From positions 682,001 to 746,000 of the forward strand of contig JADQCE010000001.1 in the NCBI GenBank assembly GCA_016278265.1: 64,000 bases of DNA, read 5' to 3'. Positions within the stretch are counted from its first letter, which is position 1. Every line of letters begins with the position of its first letter. Below, one piece after another: positions 35,609 to 43,346 of the stretch. The translations under genes were made by a program, and so were the position numbers. The notes beneath the pieces are model-generated. The model had not been told where the DNA came from, did not search any database, and worked only from the letters and a program-made list of their open reading frames with translations. The stretch is from Halothiobacillus sp. (GTDB taxonomy: Bacteria > Pseudomonadota > Gammaproteobacteria > Halothiobacillales > Halothiobacillaceae).

Positions 35609-36304
35609 TGCGGGAGAGGCTTCTCACCGTATAGGGCTGCAGCTGCTAACGCCCCTCCGCCGTCATTCCCGCGGAAGCGGGAACCCAGATCAGTGCTCAG
35701 GTGGCTTCGTCCGGTGGATCCCCGCTTTCGCGGGGATGACGGACCGGTGGTTGATTTGGGGCTGTTGCGGGGGTGTCTTGGGTGCGGATTCTTCTGACCG
35801 GAGCGGCTCGGCCGACAAGCGTCATTCCCGTGTACGCGGGAATCCAGGCCCGTGTTCCGGTGGCTTCGATATGTGGATCCCCACTTCCGCGGGGATGACG
35901 GGCGAGGAACGAAGAGGATGTTTGGATGACCGTGGTGTTCTACACGAGGCGGGCGACATCCTCCGGCCCCACCGCGCCGTCGATCTCGTGCCGTTCTTGT
36001 GGGGATGTTGCCTCCGGTGAGGCCCTCTATTCGGCACATGAAAACGACTCTCTGTCATTCCCGCGAAGGCGGGAATCCAGGGGTTGCTGATCTGGCAGCG
36101 TCCTATGGATTGCCACGGCAGTGCGCATTACGAAGTGTCGCTGTGCGGACATCGAGCGCAATTGACCAACCCCAACCCTCGGTTTTTTGGTCCTGTCTCC
36201 TCGAACGTGCGCTGTGGCCTGCTATCCTCTTACGAGCTTTCGAACCTCCCGGCCGTGGGCGGGGAGGGCATCCTTGTTTGAGCAACCAAGAAGGAGATTT
36301 GTAT
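35609..36304. repeat. Gene-free stretch with five dRS3-like palindromes
   Basis: No plausible gene is present. Palindromes with the core GTCATTCCC(N8)GGGAATCC or its GATCCCC variant lie at 35661-35687, 35714-35742, 35819-35848, 35872-35902 and 36054-36079. The first four form two head-to-head pairs of about 80 bases, each enclosing a similar spacer (GTGGCTTCG). The last, single copy lies 225 bases upstream of the superoxide dismutase gene, whose promoter must lie between. Confidence 0.8.
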
Positions 36305-36913
36305 ATGGCTTTTCAACTCCCCGATCTGCCGTATGGCTACGGTGACCTGGAGAAGTCCATCGACGCACAGACGATGGAGCTGCACCACACCAAGCACCAC
36401 AACACCTACGTCACCAAGCTAAACGACGCCATCAAGGACTCCGAGTGGGACGAAAAGTCCATCGACGAGATCATGGCGAATATCTCCAAGCTGCCGACCG
36501 CGGTACGGAACAACGGTGGTGGTCACTACAACCACGACCTGTTCTGGAAGATGATGTCGCCGAATGGCGGTGGCAAGCCGAGTGGCGCGCTGGCCGACGA
36601 CATTGCCTCGACCTTCGGCTCGTTCGACGACCTGGTCGAGAAGTTCAACAACGCGGCTCTGACCCGTTTCGGTTCCGGTTGGGCCTGGCTGGTCGTTGAC
36701 GGCAGTGGCAAACTGCAGGTCACCTCTACCCCGAACCAGGACAACCCGGCGATGGACATTGCCGAGGTCAAGGGCAGCCCCATCCTGGGCCTGGACGTCT
36801 GGGAGCACGCCTACTACCTGCGCTATCAGAACCGCCGCCCGGATTACGTCAATGCATTCTGGGATGTGGTCAACTGGGACGAAGTGGTCAAGCGTTACAC
36901 CGCGGCCAAGTAA
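36305..36913 (+). CDS. Superoxide dismutase (Fe/Mn family)
   Basis: The 202-residue enzyme dismutates superoxide in the cytosol. Metal ligands are His27 (MELHHTKHH), His77 ([10 protein letters not shown]), Asp164 and His168 (LDVWEHAYY). The [10 protein letters not shown] and TPNQDNPAM blocks are those of manganese or cambialistic enzymes rather than classical SodB (which has NAAQxWNH and NAGTP), so metal use is best left open. An excellent AAGGAG lies nine bases before the ATG. A strong intrinsic terminator follows the stop. Confidence 0.95.
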   Translation: MAFQLPDLPYGYGDLEKSIDAQTMELHHTKHHNTYVTKLNDAIKDSEWDEKSIDEIMANISKLPTAVRNNGGGHYNHDLFWKMMSPNGGGKPSGALADDIASTFGSFDDLVEKFNNAALTRFGSGWAWLVVDGSGKLQVTSTPNQDNPAMDIAEVKGSPILGLDVWEHAYYLRYQNRRPDYVNAFWDVVNWDEVVKRYTAAK

Positions 36914-36939
36914 GCACGGCCACAAAGGAAGAACTGGGA

Positions 36940-36966
36940 AACCGGGCTATTGCCCGGTTTTTTTTG
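36940..36966 (+). terminator. Intrinsic terminator of the superoxide dismutase gene
   Basis: AACCGGGC-TATT-GCCCGGTT forms an eight-pair stem followed by an uninterrupted run of T. Confidence 0.92.
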
Positions 36967-36987
36967 TGTTGGATGAGAAGCAGATAC

Positions 36988-37012
36988 AAAAAAACCGCCC
37001 GAAGGCGGTTTT
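36988..37012 (-). terminator. Intrinsic terminator of the FadL-like gene
   Basis: On the minus strand AAAACCGCC-TTCG-GGCGGTTTT is followed by T residues. It lies 20 bases after the fadL-like stop and back to back with the dismutase terminator. Confidence 0.9.
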
Positions 37013-37031
37013 GATTCGAAGCGGAAAGGGC

Positions 37032-38396
37032 TTAGAACTTGTAGGTGTAGCCTACGGTCGCCTCGTACTGCTTCATGTGGATGGTGAGATCCTGAGTGGT
37101 CGTGCCGCCGCTCAGCTGAGTCAGCAGCGGGTTCGAACCGTTGACCTCGACTTCGGGGGCGTACATGAACGCACCGTGCAGTTCGTGGTTCTTGCTGAAC
37201 GCGTAACTGAAGCCGGCGGTGTAGTGGTTCTCGACCACGCCCGGTGCGATGGTGTTGAGCAGCGCATCTTCCGAACTGATCGGGTTGTCGCCACGGTTCC
37301 AGCCGGCGCGCAGCTGCAGTTTCGGCGAGGCCTGCCACTGGACGCCCAGCTTGAAGACGTCCACATCGCTCCAGCCGAAGCCGGCGCCGTCGGAGCCGCC
37401 CAGGCACTTCGTGGTATCACCACCCATGCACATGAACAGGTACTCGTTCGACGGGTTGGAGATCGCCTTGACGTCGCTGTAGTTGATGCGCTGATAGTCG
37501 AAGGTAAGCGTGACATCGTCGATGACGTTCGCTGCCAGGCCCACGGTCCAGGTGGCCGGGATGTCGAAGTCGCCACCCTCGGCGAACAGACCGGAGTACT
37601 TGTCGAACTCGTCCGTGTCGATCTTCGACTGGTAGCTGGCCGCCAGGGTGATCATGTCGTTCGGCTTAAAGGTGACGCCGATCTTGCCGCCGTAGCCCCA
37701 GGCCTTGTCGTAGCCGTTGTTGGTCATGTTGGCCGGATCAACGGTAAACGGGGGCAGCGGGTAGGCTTGCGCGACCGGACCGGTGCCGTTGAAGTTGCCG
37801 AGGCCCTTGGCCTTGAACTTCTGGCGGGCGATGACCGCGCTCACGCCAACGTTCAGCTTGCCGTCCATAAACTTGTGGGCGTAGGTCGGCGTGATGAACA
37901 TCTGCTGCAGGTCGACGCCGGCCGGGCCGTCACCGTACGGGCCGCTGGCCGGAACGCCCGGGAAGCCGAGGTAGTTGCCGGAGTCGGCCGGGAAGTCGGT
38001 GTTCATGCCGCCGTTGCCATAGACGGCGATGCCGATGCTGTCCTTGTCGGTCAGCGAGTAGCTGAAGCCGAGGCTCGGGATGAAGAAGGATTCCTTGTCA
38101 CTGTCGCCGGATCCGGAAACCGTGCCCATCGGGCTGGTGGTGCTGTACTCGTAACCACGAACCGGCTTGAACCACGAGATGTCGACGTGGGCCTGGTTGC
38201 TGACGTCCGTCAGGCTGGCCGGGTTGGAGGCGATCGACATGACGTTGTCGTTGGCGAAGGCAACGCCGCCACCGGCCATGCCCATGCTCTTCACACCATA
38301 CCCATGTGAGAAGTAGCCGTTGGTGGCGTGAGCGGAACCGGCGGCGAAGGTCGCGCCGGTGATTGCTGCTGCAAGCAGGGTCCTTTTGAAGGTCAT
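37032..38396 (-). CDS. fadL: FadL/OmpP1/TodX-family outer membrane channel
   Basis: The 454-residue protein has a clear signal peptide (KRTLLAAAITGATFAAGSAHA) followed by TNGYFSHGYGVKSMGMAGGGVAFANDNVMSIASNPA, the N-terminal plug (hatch) signature of FadL. The rest is a series of amphipathic strands ending in the outer-membrane signal YEATVGYTYKF with a terminal Phe. FadL proteins import long-chain fatty acids or other hydrophobic molecules by lateral diffusion. The start at 38396 is chosen because GAGGA lies immediately upstream and the signal peptide starts there. No fatty-acid genes are adjacent, so the substrate is open. Confidence 0.92.
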   Translation of the reverse strand: MTFKRTLLAAAITGATFAAGSAHATNGYFSHGYGVKSMGMAGGGVAFANDNVMSIASNPASLTDVSNQAHVDISWFKPVRGYEYSTTSPMGTVSGSGDSDKESFFIPSLGFSYSLTDKDSIGIAVYGNGGMNTDFPADSGNYLGFPGVPASGPYGDGPAGVDLQQMFITPTYAHKFMDGKLNVGVSAVIARQKFKAKGLGNFNGTGPVAQAYPLPPFTVDPANMTNNGYDKAWGYGGKIGVTFKPNDMITLAASYQSKIDTDEFDKYSGLFAEGGDFDIPATWTVGLAANVIDDVTLTFDYQRINYSDVKAISNPSNEYLFMCMGGDTTKCLGGSDGAGFGWSDVDVFKLGVQWQASPKLQLRAGWNRGDNPISSEDALLNTIAPGVVENHYTAGFSYAFSKNHELHGAFMYAPEVEVNGSNPLLTQLSGGTTTQDLTIHMKQYEATVGYTYKF

Positions 38397-39193
38397 TCCT
38401 CTTTCCTCTCCTGTCGTCAATTCCATTGCCTGAAATTGTTGTTATCAAATCCATCTCGCCGACGTCATTGTCGGCATGCAGAGCACGTAGATCGGGCCTG
38501 GCATTTCCTTGCCAAGGCTGTCCTTGCGGCGGTCTGCATCCACCGGCCCGGATCTGTGACGGACGTCAACGTATCAGAAATCGGTAATTTGCCCATTCAA
38601 AAACATTAAGGCTTGATTAAAAATCCCTACCGTTGCTCATGAATCGGACTGCTTATATTAGGTACAACTGATGTAGCGCGGTGGCCTAGGTTGCATAACC
38701 TATTGATAATGCGAGTTTGTGGATGCGTTGACGGTGGTGCCTTCAAAGATCCTGAAAAGCAGTTTGAACATCAGAGGAAAGCCTGGCCGGATGGTGGAGT
38801 GTTGTTTTTAGGACGATAGGATGGGTTGGAGGTGTTCGATAGAACTCGACTGCCATCGATCGTTTTCGATCGGACCGTGGGAGACGGCAAGGGCAAGATC
38901 CTGCTTTAGAAAGGGATATTGCCTCGACGGATTGCCGGTGTGGTATTAAGCCTCGCCAGTTGTCCCACGCGTTCCATCGATCTGTCCCAACATGAATCGT
39001 TGCGTGATGGGAGCACGACGGAAGCGTGTTTGCGCTGACCGACCAGTGGTTCGGGCGACTTTTTCGCTTGTGTGCTCTCGGCGTGTTTGGTGGCCGGTCG
39101 GGCAAAAGCCGCAACAGCCAGTTGCCAGCAGCATTCGAGCCACTGTTCCGCTAGGGTTGGAGGTGGCGGTTGTGGGCATTCACAGGAGAGACG
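38397..39193. other. Intergenic region between divergent fadL-like and FAH-family genes
   Basis: About 800 bases carry no convincing gene. The segment 38560-38760 is distinctly AT-richer and probably holds the fadL-like promoter. Open frames here are arginine- and proline-rich or run antisense through the FAH gene, and none has a ribosome site. No repeats of the families seen elsewhere were found. Confidence 0.6.
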
Positions 39194-40057
39194 ATGAAAC
39201 TGGTGACGTATTCGTTGGAGGGTGAGCCCCGGGTCGGGGCGTGGTTGGATAGCGCATCGATCGTTGAACTGTCGGGCACCCCTGAGTTTCCCGATTCGAT
39301 GCTGGGGCTGATCCACGAGTGGGATGCGTGGCAGGAGCGTTTGCCGGCGTTGATTGAGCAAGGGCCGCGTCGTTCCCTGTCGGACGTGCGTCTCGAGGCA
39401 CCAATACCGGCTCCGCCGCGAGACATTCTGTGTGTGGGGAAGAACTACGTCGATCACGTTAATGAGGTGAAGGCGTTGGGATACGGTTCGATCCCGAGCC
39501 ACCCGATCGTGTTTTCCAAGGCGACGACCACCATCAATCGGCCCGAGGGATTGGTGGATATTTCGGCCGATCCGACCGAGACGACCGATTACGAGGGTGA
39601 GCTGGCGGTGATCATCGGGCGTGGCGGCCGGTATATCGATGAACGCGATGCGCGCGATCATGTCTTTGGCTACACGCTGATCAATGATGTTTCGTCCCGT
39701 GATCTGCAAGGACGGCACGTGCAATGGTTTCTGGGCAAGAGCATCGACGGCTATGCCCCGATGGGCCCGGTCGTGTTGACGGAAGAGGCGGCCGGCAATA
39801 TCCGCGATTGGCGCTTGCAGACGCAGGTGAACGGTGAGTTGCGCCAGGACGCGTCGATCAGCCAGATGATTTTCTCGGTCCCCGAGGTCATCGCCACCAT
39901 TTCCCGATACGTGACCCTGATGCCGGGGGACATCATCGCCACCGGCACGCCTTCCGGCGTGGGTGCGGGGCATGAGCCACCGGTCTATCTCAAGCCTGGG
40001 GATGAGGTGGTGGTGAGTTGCGACGCGATTGGGGAGCTGCGGTCTCGGTTTGTTTGA
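39194..40057 (+). CDS. Fumarylacetoacetate hydrolase (FAH) family protein
   Basis: The 287-residue protein has an N-terminal domain of about 70 residues and then the FAH fold. Landmarks are DILCVGKNYVDHVNEV, SADPTETTDYEGELAVIIGRGG with the acidic metal ligand, DVSSRDLQ, GKSIDGYAPMGP and GDIIATGTPSGVGAG. Members cleave or isomerise C-C bonds of 2-oxo acids with a divalent metal (fumarylpyruvate hydrolase, oxaloacetate decarboxylase, HpcE-type isomerases). No catabolic operon adjoins, so the substrate cannot be named. GGAGAG precedes the ATG. Confidence 0.9.
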   Translation: MKLVTYSLEGEPRVGAWLDSASIVELSGTPEFPDSMLGLIHEWDAWQERLPALIEQGPRRSLSDVRLEAPIPAPPRDILCVGKNYVDHVNEVKALGYGSIPSHPIVFSKATTTINRPEGLVDISADPTETTDYEGELAVIIGRGGRYIDERDARDHVFGYTLINDVSSRDLQGRHVQWFLGKSIDGYAPMGPVVLTEEAAGNIRDWRLQTQVNGELRQDASISQMIFSVPEVIATISRYVTLMPGDIIATGTPSGVGAGHEPPVYLKPGDEVVVSCDAIGELRSRFV

Positions 40058-40110
40058 TTTGGCCTTCGGTGCCTCCATGTCGACCAATTTGCCAAATTGA
40101 GGCCTCGTAT

Positions 40111-40343
40111 GGATTCCCGCTTTCGCGGGAATGACGAGACTGTTCACCACCGTCATCCCCACGCAAGCGGGGATCCCGCCGTTCGCCTTGAACGAAGTCC
40201 AGCACGTGGGGCGGTGGTCTTGTCGTTCACCCGTCCTTGGTGATGGCGCACCACTGATCGTCATCCCCCCGCGAAAGCGGGGATCTACTCTCTTTTGCTG
40301 CCTGATGACATGTCTGGATTCCCGCTTGCGCGGGAATGACGGG
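40111..40343. repeat. Four dRS3-like palindromes between convergent genes
   Basis: Palindromes at 40111-40136, 40151-40177, 40259-40285 and 40316-40343 alternate in orientation (GGATTCCCGC...GGGAATGACG, then CGTCATCCCC...GGGGATCC). They fill the space between the ends of the FAH gene and the beta-CASP gene. The imperfect symmetry and mixed ATTCCC/ATCCCC cores match those at 35.7 and 43.2 kb. Confidence 0.85.
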
Positions 40344-40375
40344 GTAGGGTGGGTCATCGGAGATGGGATGCCCGT

Positions 40376-41779
40376 TCATAGGTCGATGGACTCCCCCTGT
40401 TCCGGCATGAGCACCTTGGTGCCGTGCAGCGACTCGGCGAATGCCGTCATGGCCTTTTCCTCGCCGTGGACGAGGATGGTGCGCTCCGGCTTGATCGCGC
40501 CGTGCCAGGCCAGCAGTTCGTTGCGGTCGGCGTGGGCGGAGAAGCCGTTGATGGTGTAGATGCGGGCATTGACGGGGATGTCGTCGCCGAACAGGCGCAC
40601 CTGGGGCTTTTTGTCTTCCTGCGTACTGCTGTCGATGATGCGGCGGGCGAGGGTGCCGGGGGCAGCGAAACCGACGAAGATCACGCTCGCCTCGCGTTTC
40701 CAGAGGTTGTGGCGCAGGTGGTGGCGCACGCGCCCGCCGGTACACATGCCCGACCCGGCCATAATCACCGCGCCCCCAGACAGCCTGTTGAGTGCCATCG
40801 AGTCGGCCGTCTCGCGGGTGAAGTGGACCCCGGGCAGCCAGAACGGATCGATGCCCTTTTCGAAAAGCGCCTGCGCCTCCTCGTCATAGGCTTCCGGGTG
40901 ATGTCGGAAGATCTCGGTGGCGGAGATGGCCATTGGTGAGTCGAGGAAGACTTGTAGGGTTTTTGGCAGGGCGCCTGACTCGACGCCTTCTCGCAGGTGG
41001 TAGAGCAGTTCCTGGGCGCGTTCGAGGGCGAAGGTGGGGATGATGACATTGCCGCCGCGGGCCATGGCCTCGTTGATGGCATCAAAGAACTCCACGATCG
41101 ACGGACCCAGCGGCTTGTGGTCGCGATCCCCGTAAGTGGTCTCCATGACCACGGTTTGTGCCGCGGGCGGCACGTGTGGATCGCGCAGCATCGGGCGGTC
41201 GCTGCTGCCGATGTCGCCGGAGAAGATAATGGCCTTGTCCTGCTCGCCGTCGCGGTAGCTCAGCCGAATACTGGCCGAACCGAGGATGTGCCCGGCGTCA
41301 TAGAAGGTGGCACTGATGCCCGGGGCCAGCTCCACGGCCTGCTCGTAATGCGCCTTGCGACCGAACAGGTCCATGGCATTGAGCGCATCGAGCTCGCCGT
41401 AAAGGGGAGCCTCGGCCCGCTTGCCGCGGCGCTTGGCCTTGCGGGCGTTGCGTTCGGCCTCTTCCTCTTGCAAGTGGGCGGAGTCCAACAGGATCACGCG
41501 TGCAAGCTCACGGGTGGCCGGCGTGGCAATGATCTCGCCGGTAAAGCCGCGCTTGACCAGCAGTGGGATGCGACCGCAGTGATCGAGGTGGGCGTGGGTC
41601 AGGAGCAGGATGTCGATCTCGCGCGGATCGAAGCCGAAGTCCGCGGCATTCTCCTCGTCGATCTCCCGCCCGCCCTGAAAGAGCCCGCAGTCGACCAGCA
41701 CCTTGAGCCCGTCGAGTTCCAGCAGGTGGCAGGAGCCGGTCACACCCCGGTTCGCTCCGTGAAAGGACAGCCGCATCAT
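40376..41779 (-). CDS. MBL-fold beta-CASP ribonuclease-like hydrolase
   Basis: The 467-residue protein has the metallo-beta-lactamase metal motif LLTHAHLDHCGRIP near residue 58. Then come DAGHILGSASI and FSGDIG, the beta-CASP motif segments (PTFALERAQELL, DSPMAISATEIF, SGMCTGGR), and the C-terminal RNA-specificity part with INGFSAHADRNELL and ILVHGEEKAM. It resembles archaeal and bacterial CPSF-73-like exonucleases (YsgH-type) that process RNA. It is convergent with the FAH gene and divergent from nothing close. Confidence 0.9.
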   Translation of the reverse strand: MMRLSFHGANRGVTGSCHLLELDGLKVLVDCGLFQGGREIDEENAADFGFDPREIDILLLTHAHLDHCGRIPLLVKRGFTGEIIATPATRELARVILLDSAHLQEEEAERNARKAKRRGKRAEAPLYGELDALNAMDLFGRKAHYEQAVELAPGISATFYDAGHILGSASIRLSYRDGEQDKAIIFSGDIGSSDRPMLRDPHVPPAAQTVVMETTYGDRDHKPLGPSIVEFFDAINEAMARGGNVIIPTFALERAQELLYHLREGVESGALPKTLQVFLDSPMAISATEIFRHHPEAYDEEAQALFEKGIDPFWLPGVHFTRETADSMALNRLSGGAVIMAGSGMCTGGRVRHHLRHNLWKREASVIFVGFAAPGTLARRIIDSSTQEDKKPQVRLFGDDIPVNARIYTINGFSAHADRNELLAWHGAIKPERTILVHGEEKAMTAFAESLHGTKVLMPEQGESIDL

Positions 41780-41891
41780 GTTTGTTCTCCCTTGCCGTCG
41801 AGAATGATCGTGCCTTTATTCAAGCACGGACCGGGCTCGGGTGCGCAGGGACATCGTGAATGAGCCGAAAAATCGACAAGCGCCGGAAACG

Positions 41892-41918
41892 AAAAAGGCG
41901 ACATCCGCGGATGTCGCC
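41892..41918 (-). terminator. Terminator of tRNA-Leu
   Basis: On the minus strand the perfect inverted repeat GGCGACATCC-GC-GGATGTCGCC is followed by TTTTT, 19 bases after the tRNA 3' end. Confidence 0.88.
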
Positions 41919-41936
41919 TCAATCGTCATTCTATTC

Positions 41937-42023
41937 TGGTGCCGAGGGTCGGACTCGAACCGACACGGTATCTCTACCGGCGGATTTTGAATCCGCTGCG
42001 TCTACCAATTCCGCCACCCCGGC
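41937..42023 (-). tRNA. tRNA-Leu (anticodon CAA)
   Basis: The 87-base minus-strand sequence folds as a class II tRNA. The acceptor stem pairs GCCGGGG with CCTCGGC, and the encoded 3' end is ACCA. The D region is TGGCGGAATTGGTAGACGC and the anticodon stem-loop is GCGGA-TTCAAAA-TCCGC, giving anticodon CAA. A long variable arm (CGGTAGAGATACCGT) and the T arm (GTCGGTTCGAGTCCGAC) follow. The variable arm and discriminator A fit leucine; this reads UUG codons. Confidence 0.96.
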
Positions 42024-42148
42024 AGGGGAGCGAAAGGTAGCGCAACTGTGGTACAAAGGCAAGCCGCCGAGCGGGGTGCCAGCGCCGTTGGCGCGCGGCG
42101 AGCTAGCCTCGGTAACGAAACGGTTTCGATGAAGGACGACTGACGCTG

Positions 42149-42484
42149 ATGTGGACCCTTGGGGACGTATTCATATTGATCCTGGTGCTGGCTGCGGTCG
42201 GCCTTTGGGTGCAGCACGACCGGTTTCGTCGCCGGGCGTTGTCGTTGGCGCGGCAGGCAACTGAAAAGGCCGACGTGCAGTTGCTCGACCAGAGCGTGAG
42301 CCTGCGCCGTGTCGGGCTGGGGCGAGATGATCGGGGCTGGCCGCTAATTACGCGTCGGTTCGGCTTTGAATTCTCGCGCAGTGGGTTTGATCGTTATCGG
42401 GGGCACGTGGCGTTTCGTGGCCAGCACCTCACCGAGGTCGAACTCGATCTGGGGGACCCGCATTGGCGCCACGAAAAGAACTGA
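42149..42484 (+). CDS. DUF3301 family membrane-anchored protein
   Basis: The 111-residue protein has an N-terminal membrane span (LGDVFILILVLAAVGLWVQHD) and then a cytosolic domain. That domain has DVQLLDQSVSLRRVGLGRDDRGWPLITRRFGFEFS and ends RHEKN. This is the DUF3301 pattern seen in many gammaproteobacteria, without a known function. It starts with ATG after GACTGACGCTG, with no strong ribosome site. The next gene is separated only by a hairpin-rich repeat element. Confidence 0.88.
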   Translation: MWTLGDVFILILVLAAVGLWVQHDRFRRRALSLARQATEKADVQLLDQSVSLRRVGLGRDDRGWPLITRRFGFEFSRSGFDRYRGHVAFRGQHLTEVELDLGDPHWRHEKN

Positions 42485-42489
42485 CATGC

Positions 42490-42796
42490 AGGCGCCTCGA
42501 GAAACCTGTCGTGCCACCCGATTGCGGCGTCGCGTGCGGACTCGGCGCGTCCATGCGCCTCGCGAGCGCAAGCTAAGCTTGCGTCCGGCATGGCACCCCG
42601 GCCATGCCGTCACTCGCTCCTACCGATTTGCATGGAGCAAATCGGAGCGCGCCGAGCGCGTGCGTAGCAGGCAGGCCATGGATGGCCTGTGCCTTCCTAT
42701 CCTGTTGACATGTCTCGTCGCTCGTTGGATGCGAAGCAGGCGTAAGCCAGCGGCTCCTTCTTCTCGGGCGGCTCACGACGCTTTTTCGAGGCGCCT
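42490..42796. repeat. Multi-hairpin palindromic element, family B (307 bp)
   Basis: The ends are perfect 11-base inverted repeats (AGGCGCCTCGA at 42490-42500 and its inverse at 42786-42796). Inside are several strong hairpins: CGCAAGCT/AAGCTTGCG, GGCATGGC/GCCATGCC, CCGATTTGC/GCAAATCGG and CAGGCCAT/ATGGCCTG. No gene is encoded. The last base of the right arm touches the ATG of the following gene. It is unrelated to family A and seen once in this window. Confidence 0.75.
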
Positions 42797-43138
42797 ATGG
42801 CTTTGAGCGAGCTGGACCAGCGCCGGATCGAGAAACAGGTCGGCGAATTCGTCGAGGCGCGTCGACCACCGTCAGAGATTCGCCCGCAGCTCGATATTGG
42901 GTATCGGCTGGATCGGCAGGCCGTCGAGTTGTTCGAGGTGCGTCGGTCGATGCGGGGGCATCGGATCGAGGAGGAGTTTGCCCGGCTGGTGTACGTGAAG
43001 TCACGTGATGTCTGGACGCTTTACTGGAAGCGTGCCGATTTGAGATGGCATCGCTACACCCCGTTTCCGGAGTCGACCCGGTTGGACGTGCTGTTGCAGG
43101 AGATCGACGAGGATCCGAACGCCTGCTTTTTTGGGTGA
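42797..43138 (+). CDS. DUF3024 family protein
   Basis: The 113-residue protein matches DUF3024: an N-terminal helix ELDQRRIEKQVGEFVEARRPP, then strands SVELFEVRRSM-like, IEEEFARLVYVKSRDVWTLYWKRADLRWHRY and a C-terminal LDVLLQEIDEDPNACFFG. Function is unknown. Its ATG directly abuts the right end of the palindromic element, so any ribosome site must lie in that element's terminal repeat; only AGGCG is visible. Confidence 0.88.
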   Translation: MALSELDQRRIEKQVGEFVEARRPPSEIRPQLDIGYRLDRQAVELFEVRRSMRGHRIEEEFARLVYVKSRDVWTLYWKRADLRWHRYTPFPESTRLDVLLQEIDEDPNACFFG

Positions 43139-43191
43139 GTCCAGGTTCGATCTTTCGGGGGTAACCGGGAACGGTGATGGCCTCGCTTGCT

Positions 43192-43260
43192 GGGTTCCCG
43201 CTTTCGCGGGAACGACGTGAGGGGGCTCGTCGTTGTCATCCCCGCGAAAGCGGGGATCCA
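43192..43260. repeat. dRS3-like palindrome pair
   Basis: Two palindromes (43192-43217 GGTTCCCGC...GCGGGAACGACG and 43235-43260 GTCATCCCCGCG...GGGGATCCA) lie head to head in the 208-base space between the DUF3024 gene and the convergent helicase gene. Confidence 0.85.
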
Positions 43261-43314
43261 TCTTCCCCGGCTCCGTTTTAAGCGAGTCGGCCAGTTGATG
43301 CGAAGGGCCAACCA

Positions 43315-43342
43315 ATAAAAAGGCCACCTTGAAGGTGGCCTT
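43315..43342 (-). terminator. Terminator of the DEAD-box helicase gene
   Basis: On the minus strand AAGGCCACC-TTCAA-GGTGGCC is followed by TTTTTAT, five bases after the helicase stop. Confidence 0.9.
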
Positions 43343-43346
43343 AAAC

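Noticed and set aside
38743-39114. 123-codon minus-strand frame in the fadL-FAH gap
   Set aside because: No ribosome site, no recognisable motif and atypical composition; the region is better read as intergenic.
38906-40357. 483-codon minus-strand frame opposite the FAH-family gene
   Set aside because: It is antisense to a well-conserved enzyme and its distal end is made of translated dRS3-like repeats; no family features.
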